Positions 1 to 13,500 of a stretch of 64,000 bases of DNA are shown in pieces (within the stretch, counting starts at the first letter, position 1; each line of letters opens with the position of its first letter). Origin of the DNA: Rhyacichthys aspro. Taxonomy: Eukaryota > Chordata > Actinopteri > Gobiiformes > Rhyacichthyidae. Position numbers and translations under genes: made by a program. Below the pieces are notes generated by a model. The model made no database searches, was not told where the DNA came from, and saw only the letters and a list, made by a program, of their open reading frames with translations. Location of the stretch: assembly GCA_036850595.1 (NCBI GenBank), contig CM072148.1, forward strand, positions 23,368,731 through 23,432,730, given 5' to 3'.

Positions 1-249
1 TGGGTAAAGGATGTAAACTGTATTAAGTTTTACATAGAAAAGTATTAATTTTGGATTGTTCAGACTTCAGAACTGAGTCACTATGACAGCCCAGTCTATG
101 AATGCAAAAATTATTTGACAAAAAACTTAAATGAGAAACCTTAATAAAATACAGTAACTTTGACTATTTGAAATGTCAATTTGTGTGAACTTGTGTGATT
201 TAGAACCTTACAGAATATTTAAATCTGCTCTGAAACAAAACCTTACTAT

Positions 250-480
250 TCCTTTACATTTAGCCAACTGCTGAGGCACACGATTCTTTCCACATTAGTA
301 CAAGATAGAGCAGCTCTCTTTTTCTGAATGATGTGGCCTGAGAGAGAGAGAAGAGTCTCTCAGAGGGTACAGTAGTGGCAGGTGTTGACAGAGATATTTT
401 CGTGCAATAAGTGCTAGTCCATGATTCTGTCCATTTAGCAGTGTGTCTTTTTTTGTTTTCCATTGCTAGCTTGAGTGTGC
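250..480 (-). pseudogene. hAT-family transposase C-terminal remnant, frameshifted
   Basis: The minus strand encodes the dimerisation signature of hAT transposases (TPATTVPSERLFSL), followed after a frame change by KKRAALSCTNVERIVCLSSW, which fits the end of that domain. The reading frame is broken at least once and no other transposase domain was found nearby. It is a decayed DNA-transposon fossil downstream of the last visible txndc11 exon. Confidence 0.7.
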
Positions 481-578
481 AGCCACATTAGCCACAAGAA
501 ACAGAAATGAGGTGCAGCAGTGTGGAGGGGTCGTTAGGTCAAATAATGACTGCATTTTTTTAATACACTGAACCAACT

Positions 579-900
579 AGGGCTGCAACAACTAATCGAT
601 TAAATCGATTAAAATCGATTATTAAAATAATCGACAACTAATTTAGTCATCGAATAATCAGTGCCGGTCATACATGTAAAATTCATGGTAATAACTATTA
701 ACACACTGGCACAGTATTAAGCTACCACATATTTGTGATTCACCAGTACAACACAAGAAGCAGAAGCAGCCAATGATGCACGTTGTATCGGTCACGTGAC
801 AACATGGGAGAGAGCACATTTCAAAACACGATAGAGGCTAACGCTAAACTGCGAAGTTAACGGTGAAAGAAGAGATATATTTAAGTCAAAGTGTGGATGC
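579..900. repeat. hAT-like non-autonomous element, one end
   Basis: The sequence begins with GGGCTGCAACAACTAATCGA and continues with a run of ATCGATTA-type short palindromes, a pattern I associate with ends of fish hAT-type repeats. The other end is not clear. It contains GTCACGTGAC at 791-800. Confidence 0.45.
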
Positions 901-1704
901 ACTTTAGGTAAAACCACAAAAGTGAGCAGAATAATTCACACAGGTTTAAGTGTCGTGCTTTTCAGTTTATTCTGCTTCTATTCATATCATAAAATCATAA
1001 CTTAATTAACCACCAGCTGAGAAAACTGACACAAACTGTCCTTTTGCACTTCTAACTGTCTAATAAATCCAGCCTAGGAATATTAGTCCACAAACTCTGT
1101 ATATCCCTGAAAACTGAACAGATGCAGGAGGGAATAAGTGTTTTATTGGGGAAAAAACTCACATATACTGTAATTTAAGCGAAACATATTTTTATGGTAT
1201 TTCTACATTTATTAGATTAAAGCCTATGATATGTTGGACTTCATGAACACAATCACATATATTTTAATACCACAATCAAATTTAGATTTTAGAATTTAGC
1301 TTCTAAAATACACTCCCAAAATGATATGTAGTGCTTGTGTGGCACACTTTAAAAAAAAAAGTTAACACGCTAATTTTACCAGCTCTAATAAAAACGACTT
1401 ACATCTTTTTGTCTTTTCAACCACTTTCAGTGTTTTTTTTTACCTGTTTTTTTTTTTTTTTTTAGGATTTTCTAATTTGCCTTACCTACTTACTTAAAAT
1501 TAGAATTCTATGATTCTATGAGTATGAGAAAACCATTTTAATTTCTTCTAAAAAGAACTTTATCCAAGTTTAAAATTTCAAACATTTAAAAAGATCAAGA
1601 TTTTCAAGATTTCTACTGATTTAAAATAAATGTTGGTGCCCTGTTTCTTCTTCTAAAACTGTGCTGTCATGTTTCCCTGTGACACTTTTAGAATAAGGCC
1701 TTAC

Positions 1705-4700
1705 CTTCTGTAGAACAGATGGATGATGGGAAACTGGTAGAGACGGTTTTGTTTCCTGCACTTGCCCTGACTCCACCAGCAGTTCACAGCTACAAACTGC
1801 ACCTGTTTGTGTGGAAAAGCACAAATACGGCTGTCTTTTGTCAGGATGCACAGTGGACTGACAGACAGGCTCATCAGATATTCTATACCTGTTTGGCCAG
1901 TTTCTTTGCTACGAGCTGCACCTCCTGCCGAGCGGCCATTGAGTGGGCACACCATGGAGCGTAGAAGAAAATAAGAGATACTTCCGCCATGCTCCTGAGA
2001 CGTTCCACCTAAAAAAGACCATAATGTTAATGTATCATTAAAATATAGTCAATATTCAATATTAGTTCATGTTCCTATTATATATCTTCTCACACTTTTG
2101 TATTAGGTCAATTGTTAAAGCAAAAAAAGATCAACTGACTGAAAATCATCCACATCAAGGTTTAGGAGAGGCCCCATTTTCTTCTTGCAATCAGGAGTAT
2201 AGGGAGCATATAATACAGAGAGTATAGGGAGCATATGCATTAATTTATACTATTTAAATACTAAAGAACAACTGCATCTTAAAGAATGTCAATTATGAAC
2301 TGCATTCTTAGTATACCTTTATGTAATTTTAGTATTTTCTATCTTTTCTATCAGTAAAAGTAAGAGTTTTGCAAGGCTTGACTCTGTTTGTAATGTAGTC
2401 ATACAACTAATTAAGTTTTTATATAATAGAGAATGCATTTGCTGTAAGTGAGTCAATATCAAGTAATTTCTGTTTTTATGTGAATTTCTGTCAGTAGGCC
2501 TATGTGTGTGAGTGAGGGCATCTGAAAAATTGGCCCTTCTAATAGTCCCCATTTAGTTTTCACACCCAGAGCTGAAAAATGCCAGGCACACAACACCAAG
2601 GGCCAGAAAAAATGTCCATCTAATTGTACAAGATGTTTTATCTGCTGATTACTAAAACCAAAACACTGACATATCCAGTATTACCGAATAGGTCTTGCAA
2701 GAACAGTGCATCTTTACATTTTTTTTTCAAGAAAATCAATGTAGGCCAACATTTTTCCATTCAGCCAAGGAAGAGCCAATTGAGACTGCATTCAGACAGA
2801 CAGTTCAGTTTATCACATTTTCACACAGATCAATAGGAATTCAAAATATGCACTCAAATCTAGCCACGAATAAAAAGTTTTTTGTTGAAATTGTTTATTT
2901 CTTGTTTGTTAATGTATTGCAGTCTTAAGTTTCTATTCCCTTTTGAGCCTGCTCTGCTCATGAGCGTAGATCCATGTCTGCGCGCTCCCTGCTGCTCTTG
3001 CGCAGTCATAGAGCCTCAGCATCTGCTCGTGTTGCAGTGTTTTGTACTTAATAAAATTATGTAGTAAATAATAAAAGTAAATATCCACACCGCTGATTTG
3101 ACTCTCTCCATCTTGTCATCTTCCCCCAAGACCTGATGGTGTAGCGCCACAGACATAGGGTTACACATAGTAGATTGTACCTATGTAGTTACTCTGACCG
3201 GTATCCGATCCAACTTTTTTTTGGTCGATTATGGGACTAGTTTCCAGTCCCAGTACTGGATAGGTGCATCCCCATGGTCGCCTTTACGTTTTTTTGAGCA
3301 GACCATGCTGCTGGAGGTGGTGATCCTAACTGTTTTTTGATATTTGCTTTGCTAGAGGACGACAGAGCAAGCGGGATGAAAACAGAAGTAGCACAAGTAA
3401 TTTGGATTTACGTTAATTGGGTAGACTGGGTCGTTGCGGTCCAGTCAGTATGCCAGGTCAGGTCCATTGTCCGCTAATTGAGGATGGCTGACAAGTCATG
3501 CTCAGCGATGAACAGACATACACGTACTTTCAGGTCACAGACACGGTGAGCCATAGGTGCTCGTGCCCAGAAAGAGGAGGTATGCTTGAGCGAACAAATG
3601 GCAGCTTTGTGTTGGCCTTCAGTTTAATGGCAAATAAACACTTTTTTTGCAATTACTGTTGTACTGGATTTTCTTACTGGATTGACATACTACGCACATA
3701 CATACACCTAGCAGTGTCCGCTTATTACACCAGGACCGGAACGGCATGTCATTCACCCCCGGTTTCTTCAAGCCAAGCCCATCTCCATTTAAATTAACTG
3801 TCTTATAATGTAGCACCTTCTTCCACAAACAGCCCGTCCATGCTGATATCACTGTCACGTTAGGTTAGCGATTCGCTTCGAGCTCAGGTAATTCTTTTTT
3901 ATAACAAGACAGTAAAATCAATGTATGCTTTGGACATATTTTAACATAGGGAGATATTGTAGGGCTTCTGCATTCTCCATTCTGCTAAAACAGTTGCTTA
4001 AAAATAATTAGTAGTTACTAATAGAAATTACTAATTACTGTTGACAGGCTGCAACTCAGGCTCCTACTCATGTACCCTGCAACTGGTGAAGTGAACAAGT
4101 GCTTCCAAAGATTTTAAATTTTGAAACTGAACAACAATATAGGCCCACCACACAAAAGATAAAAGAAAATATCAAGGAAGTTAAAGAAAAGAGGTGTCTT
4201 TCTTCATTTGAACTTGTAACTTTTCACGGTTTTTGATATTCTAATCTAATCTTGGTAACACCGTTTTTAAAAATGTGCAGCTTGTGCAGAAAAGAAAAAA
4301 ATTCACTCTTCACTACTTCACACAGACCCAACAGTGGAAACGAGAATACTGTGTTTTTGTTACCATTTGGTGGCAAACTCACAGTATGGCAGACACTACA
4401 CAGTGGTGTGTTGTCAAGCACTATTGGCAAGCCTGTGTCTGTGTGCGGGCTCACCTGGTCTATCTGGCCCAGGTAGAGATCCACGACTGGAGCATCAGTG
4501 GAGAAGAAGCGAACTGGAGGATGCGCTGGTGCAACCACATTCTTGGCACGGCTGCAGAGAGAGACATCAGAAGTCAAAAAGAAAATGCGGTTATTGTATG
4601 AATAGTCTAAAAAAAAGAACGATAGGCACCTTGACAAAACAAACAAAAAAGGCTGGTTAAGCAAGAGGTAAAATTTGGGAGAATCTAGGTGAGGTAAAGG

Positions 4701-5723
4701 AATGGGACATGCATCAGATAAATTTAAACAGTATTCAGAACATATATTTTTGAACTGAACAAAGCTAATCAAGCAGGAATAATTTAGATGCTGTTAAAAC
4801 TACATAACATTCTACAAACTCCATGCATTTACATAAAACCAGCCATAAGTGAATGTAAGAGCTTAAGGGCAGAATCACATCCTCTTTTTTTTTTTTTAAA
4901 TCAAAACACACTTTCTACTTGGTTATAAAGGATCAGTGTGACCCAAACAAGCTATACCTTTGACAATTTGCATACAATTTGTTTTGTGTTGTAGAGCAGA
5001 GGGGGAGTGTGGGACATCACTTCATGCTACAAGTCAATGAACACTTAGAATGAGGTGTTTTCTCTGCACGACACACTGTTTTACTCATTTTACTCATGTA
5101 TCCAAAGCATCCCCAAAATTAATTTAGAGCTTAATGAAAGGTCTTCATTGGGGACTAACAACTCTAAAAATGCATTATATGTCAGGTAATAATGGAACAT
5201 CTATTCTAATTATGTTACACATTTGTAATAATTTGATTTAAAAATGAAAGTGTTTTGTTTCCACATCCAGATCTTTGTTTAATTCTTCTACAATTTAACT
5301 AATCTTTGTATTTGAATGGTGCCTTTTACAATTAAACAGTGATATTCTATTGTACTATTAACATCACAACACAATGATTGATTTTACAGATTACTGTCTG
5401 ACTGAAAGGCCACAGGGCTAGTTAATCCTGCATAGAAGGCTAAGTTTCTTATCGTAAGGCGAAGCGTGACTGAGTGACTAGTTAAGCTAGGTTCTTGGTC
5501 AAAGACGATCGACAGGCTATTACTTAGTGTCCACAATTGCTTTTGAGGCAATATTTTTCAATATTAAAGCATTCAGGTTAGAGGAATAATGCGGTTACCT
5601 GCATGTGAACTTGACGGCCAGTATGAGGAGGACGCCGAGCAGGATAGCCCCACACAGGAGCTCCGGTCTCCGGGCCATCAGAAACAGCACCTGCCGGAGA
5701 GACTGCCGCGCCCGGCGCAGCAT
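1705..5723 (-). CDS. txndc11: txndc11-like, 5' four coding exons (partial, runs off left edge)
   Basis: Thioredoxin domain-containing protein 11, an ER membrane protein of the PDI/thioredoxin class reported to act in ER redox handling of client proteins. The exons on the minus strand are 5599-5723, 4455-4551, 1889-2008 and 1705-1802. Their phases join cleanly to give about 146 residues. Visible features are a basic N-terminus, a membrane anchor at about residues 21-39 (PELLCGAILLGVLLILAVKF), then SRAKNVVAPAHPPVRFFS, and a thioredoxin segment FFYAPWCAHS at about 88-97 followed by VNCWWSQGKCRKQ. The active site is CxxS (C94, S97), so the second cysteine is missing; the first domain of human TXNDC11, as I remember it, is also CxxS. 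The last visible exon ends in phase 2 at a GTAAGG donor, and later exons were not found to its left. The start is the first ATG that fits the family (5721-5723). The frame stays open upstream to about 5819, so a longer N-terminus is possible. Confidence 0.88.
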
Positions 5724-5960
5724 TACCGCCTGTCGTCCGCCCCCCGTCCCATTTATACGGCCCGGCTGCACTCTACGCGGCCATTTGACTAACGAGGGAG
5801 GGAATAAGAACTTGCACAACCAGTACAGAGAGCTAGCTTGGATTGGACATTAGTGCTGTTGTTGTAAAAGGGTTCCAAACACGGTCAGACCAACCTTTCT
5901 TCCCCACGTCGACTTTTCACTTCCGCAACAATGACGCCGGGAAGTGTATGTAAATTACTC
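5724..5960 (-). promoter_or_regulatory. probable 5'UTR and promoter of txndc11-like gene
   Basis: GC-rich, CpG-containing stretch directly upstream of the first txndc11 coding exon, in contrast with the AT-rich surroundings. No TATA box is obvious. The transcription start cannot be placed from sequence alone. This is inferred from position and composition only. Confidence 0.4.
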
Positions 5961-7543
5961 ATTTCTTTAAAACGAAAGCACATTAAACAGCGTTAGCGTC
6001 GCTAAAAAACAACTAACCTCAAAGAAACCCTCGACCACCGTAAGTTGCATTTCCTCAAAAGAAACCATGGGCATTTCTGTTAACTTTATATACAATATAC
6101 TTTTGGTACCGTTATATTGTGTTCGCGCTCTTTTGTGCCTATCCCTAACTGTAACAAACGGTTGCCATGGCGATTGTTGAACACCAGATGGCGGCATTTT
6201 TGAAACCTGAACAACTAAGTGACGTTCTCTACAATTGTTATTTAATTAATCTATGATGAAAGTATCTTGGCTAAATTAAATACGAGTCAAACATAAATCA
6301 ACCACTTAAATGCATATTACGCTGGAGTTTTACTAAAGAATAAATCCACAAAATTTCTTGAGTTCCACACCACTCGGAAACCAGCTCCCTCCGGCCTTAA
6401 CAAAATTCACTATTTTACTCAGATGTTTACAGAGGAGTGATGTTAGATGTAGACAATAACAGGTTACTGAAGATACATAAATACCATATAACTGTAACTG
6501 TAGCTTCAACATCTTGATAATTTTCTATTCTTGTACTGTTGATACCACACTAAAATACAATTGCAAGATTTCAGTATATTTTATCAGTATCTCTTTAATG
6601 TATTATTTAATTGATGCTATACACACTAAAAAAGGTATATTTCACTATTAAAATAACCTTTCTCTTTTCCCTCCACTTTATTATTTTGAATTTATATACA
6701 TTCAATATGATAGTGCTTCTTCTGAAACAAGGAGTGAAACATTCTAAAATAAATGTAGGCACAAAAAAAGCTTTAATTTTTATACTTTAAAACAAAATTA
6801 CAGTGTATAACACTTGCAAGTAAAGTGCAAATAAACAATGCAAAAATAAACCATCTTTGATTAGTTCTATCCCCTTATTATATGGCCAAAATATATACTG
6901 CTAACAAATTATGGAAAATGTACAATACTTTGATCATGTGCAGATCAGAAGGCTCAACTAAAATGTGCTTTGAACAGCTGTTAAAAGGAAAAGGTCACCG
7001 TTTTAAAATTCTTTTGAAACAAAGAGAAATATTGGAATTTCCCAAACCTTTTACAAAATAAAGTATGAGATTTTCATAAACCCCAGAATTATAAACCTCA
7101 ACATGCCATCTCAAAGGAATTCAGGCAACTTTATATTTCCAGACACAGCGAGAGCCATGCTGAAAATGCATTTCAATGCAGAATACAAATATCCATTCAT
7201 CAATTTTATGATTAAAAAAAATCATACTTAATATTAGTCATTGAACTGACTATGAAAAGCTTACCTCTGATGTCTTTGAGGAATGGCCAAATGAGGCCAA
7301 TATTCAAGATCACTGTCTGTTAAATGACTGAGTGTAACTGCTCAAATCATTCAGGCAATATGGTTATTAAATCCCACCACAGTCAAAGTCATACTTAACT
7401 GCTGCCCATCCTTGTTTATTTGTGCTGCACCATTCTAATGGCTGACTCCTTCCATTGGACAACCAAAAAGATGAACTTTTCTTGACTTTGTGAGTGCTGT
7501 GTGAGTCCTGGCCACTCAGTGTTCTGCCTGTCTCCGTTTGTAG
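5961..7543. other. intergenic stretch including presumed bfar 3'UTR
   Basis: No coding exon is recognised here. The part next to 7543 is the presumed 3' untranslated region of the minus-strand bfar gene. AATAAA signals on the minus strand occur at about 7414-7419 and 6685-6690; either could end the transcript. Several short ORFs here look like chance frames. Confidence 0.4.
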
Positions 7544-10500
7544 TCACAAAGCCTGTGTTTCTGGGTGCATCAGCTGTTGTACCACCATGTCTATGTTTAT
7601 GATGGGACTGAAGTACAGAGCCCAGTAAAACAAGCAGTTGCATACAAACTGTGGAACAAAAGGCCAAAGAAGGACAAAGGCGAATCCCTGAGATAGCATC
7701 TTCCACAAATGGTTCCACATCTTCCGCGGCAGTGTCCTAAAAAGTGTAGAGGATAGAGTTCATTAACAAAGGTTTTGAAATAAGATCACTTTTATTTATG
7801 TGTATGCAGCCAGGAGCTTAGAGCAATAATATGATTACATGTCTTGAATGTTTTAAATATTAAATTATACAAATATAAAGAGCTCTCCTTCCCGAAGTAC
7901 TGGTCACAATGACACTACTTTTTTCTTTTTGGTCACATCTGACTGGCAAATTTATTTAATATGGAAACCCTAAACCACATATTATTGCAGAACATTTGCA
8001 ATCCAGTAAATATCTAGCCTTTATGGCACATTTCTAGTTCTCTACCTGATCCTAGCTCTTGTCCAGAGGCGCCACAGGGAACAGCCTTCCAGCACAGACA
8101 GAAGCATGGCGTTGACTATTATAAAGCGAGATGTCCAATAGTGAACCGACAGCCAGTCCCACGCAAACTCTGCGATGAGCTGGTATGGGAGCAACAAGTA
8201 CTTCACCAGGAACTCTGCCCACTGGCGCCAGCTGGGGTCCGACTAACACAGAACAACACAGAAACAAACTAATAGTAGTACGTCACAGGTTGAGAGCCAC
8301 AACAGTGTATGAGAGCCACAGTGACACATAGAACATATCTGTTTCATGCAGCACGAAAAAACCTTGTAAGCCACTGACAGTGAGCCATTCACAGATATAT
8401 GAGTTCTAGCTCTTTCACGTATGAATATACCTGTGTCCCTCAACATTGGGTTGGTTAAAATGCCTGTAACCAGCTCCCTCTTGTCAGTATTTCACTTTTT
8501 TCCTTGTTTGTTTACATGTAGGGGATTTTTATGGGCATGTAATGAATAGACAATAACAGGTCATGGAAGACAAAAAAAAAAAAATCACTAAGCCATAATA
8601 AACTTGTACTTACCTTGTACTCACTGACAATGACATTTGTTAAGAAATCTTAAAGGTTTAGAATACCTTTACATTCTTACCAAGTTTAACAAAGAACTCA
8701 TTGTTAATTGCTTATGTGTCCATATGATGTAAGTTTCTTTGTCTTTTCATGTGCTGTCACCACATGAGAACATTGTGGAAAAATGAGAGTAAGTATCATT
8801 TTCTTTTCACTACTTTTCATCAAGAAAACAATAAAATACAAGAGTATTCTGTTACAGGATAAATTATAAAAGATTTCTTCCTTTGACTGCATCTCTAACA
8901 TTGTTGTACAGGTACAGAGGTACCAAAGCAAGATTACTAGTGTTCTTCTACAGTTATTTGAAAGTAGATACCTGTGTGTTAATGAAGGTGCTCTCCGCTG
9001 ACTGATCGACGTGTGTGATGGCTGGACAGCAGGTGTGCAGGAATGGCAGGAACGTTTCAGAGTAATCAAACAAATATAGGTAGAAGAGCGTGAGGCGAGG
9101 AGAGCGCTTCAGTGCATAAAGTAGGAACAGAGACTTCCCAGCATTAGCAGCCTGTCAAAGTGAAGGACAAATGTAACATCTAAGACAGTGATAAAAAGAA
9201 AAACATCAGTGCCACCCGAACCTCTCATAAATCTGTTATTAAATTATACAATCACTTACAGTGTAACTAGTAGTCATATCTACTGTCATATTTAATGATG
9301 ACTTAATGAGTGGGTTTCAGACAAGGGCTGAGTCACAAAAGCTGCCTGAAGTACATGCATTAATTAACTATAGGTATTGGAGACTCTGGTTAGTAGTGAA
9401 GCAATAGACGCACAACAGGATGGAAAATATACTAAACAACATGGAAACTGCATTAAGCTGTCGAGCAACAGTGAGCAGCCAGTGAACATTTGAGATCAGT
9501 GAGCTGAAGGACGGAACATCCCAAGAGTCTTGAACAAGCCATAGTAGTCCATAGTCATAGTAGCCATAGTCTTACTGAATGCCATAAGACTGTACAATCA
9601 ATCAGTCTGTGGAATATGAAGTCTGAATCAATTAATCTGAAGAGACCTAACACCTGAATTTCCCTTTGAGGATTTATAAAGTTGAACTGAACTGAATCTT
9701 TGTCTGTGTGCTAGGTATCCATGCTTGTATGCAGCCAGTTTATTAGGCCAGTCTGATAATGTGTTATTTAACAACCACAATACATGCAGCAGATTTTCTA
9801 ATATTTCTGCTGTCCTTTTTCAGACTTCTAAGATGAAAAAATATTTGTCACAGCTAAGCAGAAATAGCTCATATGACTATCACCAACAATAAACACCTGC
9901 TAGCAGCCCACTTAAGCAGCAAAAAAATCATTTGGTCATTCTTCCTCTCATCATCAATATTAGGAATTGAGAACAGAGGTGTTCAATGTTTTGTCTGTAT
10001 ATGACAAACAGAATACAATTTGAATTCCAGAGACTGAACATCCCAATATTAAAAATGTGGATTGATGTTTAATATTTTTACAGAGAAGGGCTAAAACATG
10101 CCACTACAGACTGAAATAGAACAAATGTGAGAGTGGGTGAGAGTTTTACCTTATATTCCCAGAGATTCTGTGGTGGCTTGACTCCAAGAGTTTTAACTTT
10201 ATCTAGTTCAGCAAGAACTGCCCGACGATGAGCTGGGTTTTCGATGTTGTAAGGAGGCTTTAGGAGCTCCTCATTCCCAAGCATTAACAGGAGTCTGAAA
10301 GTCAGAAAATCAGATACATTTAAAAACATCATAAGGCAGATATATTTTGAACTACTCTATACAATATCCTGAAGTTTCTCTACTAGTGCTGTACAAAGTA
10401 CTGATGCTTAAAAAGGTACAGCAATACAATGGCGCTTAAATTTTTTTTGAGGTATCAGTACTTGCCGCATTACACGCTCAGGCAGTTCACTGTTAGTAGA

Positions 10501-13500
10501 GAGCGAAACAGAGACAAAAATGGTCTAAATTACTTTGTTGTGTCATACCTAAATGTAGCTGAAAGGAGTACGCGTGAGGGAAGCTGGAGCTTAGGACAAG
10601 CTGTGTCCACAAAAACCTGATTGGTAGCTGATATTTGACATGAAAGTGTGTAACAAGTCTGTATTATTGTAACAACGATGCGAAGGTGAATTAGCAGCTA
10701 AATGAGCGGAAGAGTGTGCAGATGAGTACCATCGGAGAGTTATAAACAAGGACTGTATTTGACAGAATCATGACAGAACATAATTGTTTTTCCATGATTT
10801 TTCAAATGGTTCAGGCTGACGTTGAGATATCGTTCTAGTATCAGAATTTTGATACTCAAGCTAGGTATCGAACCAAACTCAAAATTGTTCTATCGTGACA
10901 ACACTGTTCTCCACCTTCCGTTGACGTTCTCCTGCTGGAAAGGTTCTCTGTAGAGGTGAGCCCATGGTCCTAGGTGATCCAGCCAGGACATGACTTCCTC
11001 CGGGGTCCAGTGAGTGACTGGTTTGCTGATGAGGAGGTCGTGCTGCTCCACCACCCCACTGCTCCAGTGGTACACCAGAACAACCACCTGGACACGTGAA
11101 CAGTCATTACTCAGCTAGAACCATGCTCACAGCACATATCCTGAGGTCTACTGTAGCCACTTCACTTTTGTGAAGGTCATTTACATTACAGTCGATCGGA
11201 AATAGTGTGATCGGCGATCAGCTAGAACAGCCAATCAGCAGGGCCAATCAAATGACGCTAAACACGCGAGGCTTTTACTTGTTTGCCACAAAAATGGCAT
11301 CTCAGGTCTAGCGGGTTTTTTAAGGTGTCTCAGCAGGACAATAAACTCGCAGTTTGCAACATTTGTCACTAGGATATCCCCCAGTGGAGGAAAGCAACCA
11401 AAAACATACAACACCACAAACCTCATCAGACATTTGATGGCAAGTCACGTCAATGAAAATGAGAAGTTTTCAAAGCTAGCTAGCACTAAGACCGAGCGGA
11501 GCAGCTCTGCAGCACAGACGCCCCTCACGCAGCTCTTGGTGTCAGAAACTCTGCAACAAAGCAACCGTATGGTAAGGACAGTAAGAAAAAAAGAGAAATA
11601 TCAATGCTCCATGCAGAAGTGTTGATAATGAGCGCATTTTTAGAACAGCAGGATATATTATTGATGAGAAAAGGAACAAACATTCTCCAAAAAATGCAGA
11701 GATGCTCATATTCTTGAAAAAAAAAATGAAAATAATCGTACATTAGTTTTAGAAGTCTGCATTGTATTTTCTAGTTTATTTGTGCCTGTTATTTGTTCCT
11801 TCATTTAAAGTTCAGTGAAGTAAAGCTGAGGGCTGACTTTGGATAGTTGGATGTAGCCATAACAAACCACAAGTTACTTATTGTTTTTTGTTAGGCATTT
11901 TGTTGTCTGTGGTTATAGTGAGCTGAGCTCAGTTGATTACCTTTTAGTTTTACCAGTGCCTAATAATTAATATTTAAAATAGGCTTCTGTGTTTTTAAGA
12001 ACAGTGAATTTATTCAGGTGTATAATCAAATAGACCCCATGATTGGTGATCGGAGTTATCGGCTGATAATAATTTTGGTGATCACCCTCAAAAATCCTGA
12101 TCGGGGGACCCTTAATCACAACACTAAAAAGTAGAAGTACAATATTCATAGGGTTAAATAGCTAAAAACATTTCATAACTGGGGGGCACATATTTGATCT
12201 GAAAGAGCTAACTACCTTTTGGGTGAGCAACATGGCCACAATTTACAATTTAAACCACAAACCCAATTCTGAAAAAGTTGGGACACTATGTACAATGTTA
12301 ATGTAAAAAAATGCAATTTTTTGTAAATCCCAAAAAACATTTTTTTTTCCACAACAGAACATAAACAACATATCAGGTGTTAAAACTGAGACACTTCAAC
12401 AAAAATAATAGCTCTCAGTCTTTTTGCACAGCATAAGCTTTGGCCCAGAGATTGTACTGTAGATGGTGGGATATTAAGGAACATTTTTCATTAATTGTTC
12501 CACAGTTTGTTTGTTTTTTTGCAGATTGGCAAACTTCTGCTCATATTTACTTCAGAAAGACTCTTTACAAAATCCTCCTTTTATTTTCAGTCTTAATGAA
12601 AACTTAATTAGTTTCCAAATGCTCCTGCAGCTGTTTTTTTAGTGCCTCTCACTTTTACAGTATTTTGTTGCCCCTGTCCCAACTTTTTGTTTTGTTAGTT
12701 GTAAAATGTCTCAGTTACCACCCCTTGATTTATGATTTGTATTTATGTTTTATGTAAAAAAAATTGGTTTTATGAGATTTGCAAATAATTGCATTTTTCA
12801 TAGTGTCCCACTTTTTTTGGAATTGTATTTATACAATTTTTGTTTTTCTTTGTTGAATCAGTATACAATGTTTTCATTTGACAAACTAACCTTGATGGTT
12901 TCCTATAGGTGCAATGTATTTTCACTCTTTGGGGGTCACTGTAGTGCAGAAATATTCATACCAACAAATGAATTTTAATGGACTATTTACTCTAAAGAAG
13001 GTTGCTTTAAAATACAGGGATTCGACAGCACAGCAGAATGTATAAATGAACATGGGTCAAAAACACAATCATGTCATCTGTGTACAGGACTCAGTGGATT
13101 TGTGCCACGTGGAAGGACACACAGTTACAGTGCTCCCAGTGCCACATGGACAAAATAAACACTGCCTTCATGATATGAACAAATAGTGTATCACAGTGCT
13201 GAAAAGACATCAAGTCTCCTGTTGAGGGCATAAGGAGTGTTTGAGTGTAAGACTGCACATTCTGCGGTATGCAACTGTGTCACTAGCAGACAACACTTAC
13301 AGCCACAAAGGTGAGTGCAGTGAGGACTCCAGAGAAGAAGAAGCCTGCTCCTTTGTTGTGTTTTGGCCTCGATCTGCCCAAGTTTTCACCATATCTGAAG
13401 CACAGAAATTGACAGAGAACTATAAGGCATAATTTATAAGCAACCAGAGACACGCTCAGGACCAATTTATAAAACATCAATTTTAATATTTGAGGTCACA

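Larger units (their letters stand above)
1..1704. other. non-coding stretch left of txndc11 exon 4
   Basis: No txndc11 exon 5 (expected to follow the phase-2 donor at 1704-1703) is recognised here. The stretch holds hAT remnants and AT-rich DNA with poly-T runs near 1434-1464. It is presumably intronic, with the next exon beyond the left edge. Confidence 0.4.

Noticed and set aside
4224..4772. 182-aa minus-strand ORF as a gene of its own
   Set aside because: Only 4455-4551 is coding, as txndc11 exon 2; the rest is intron read through on both sides.
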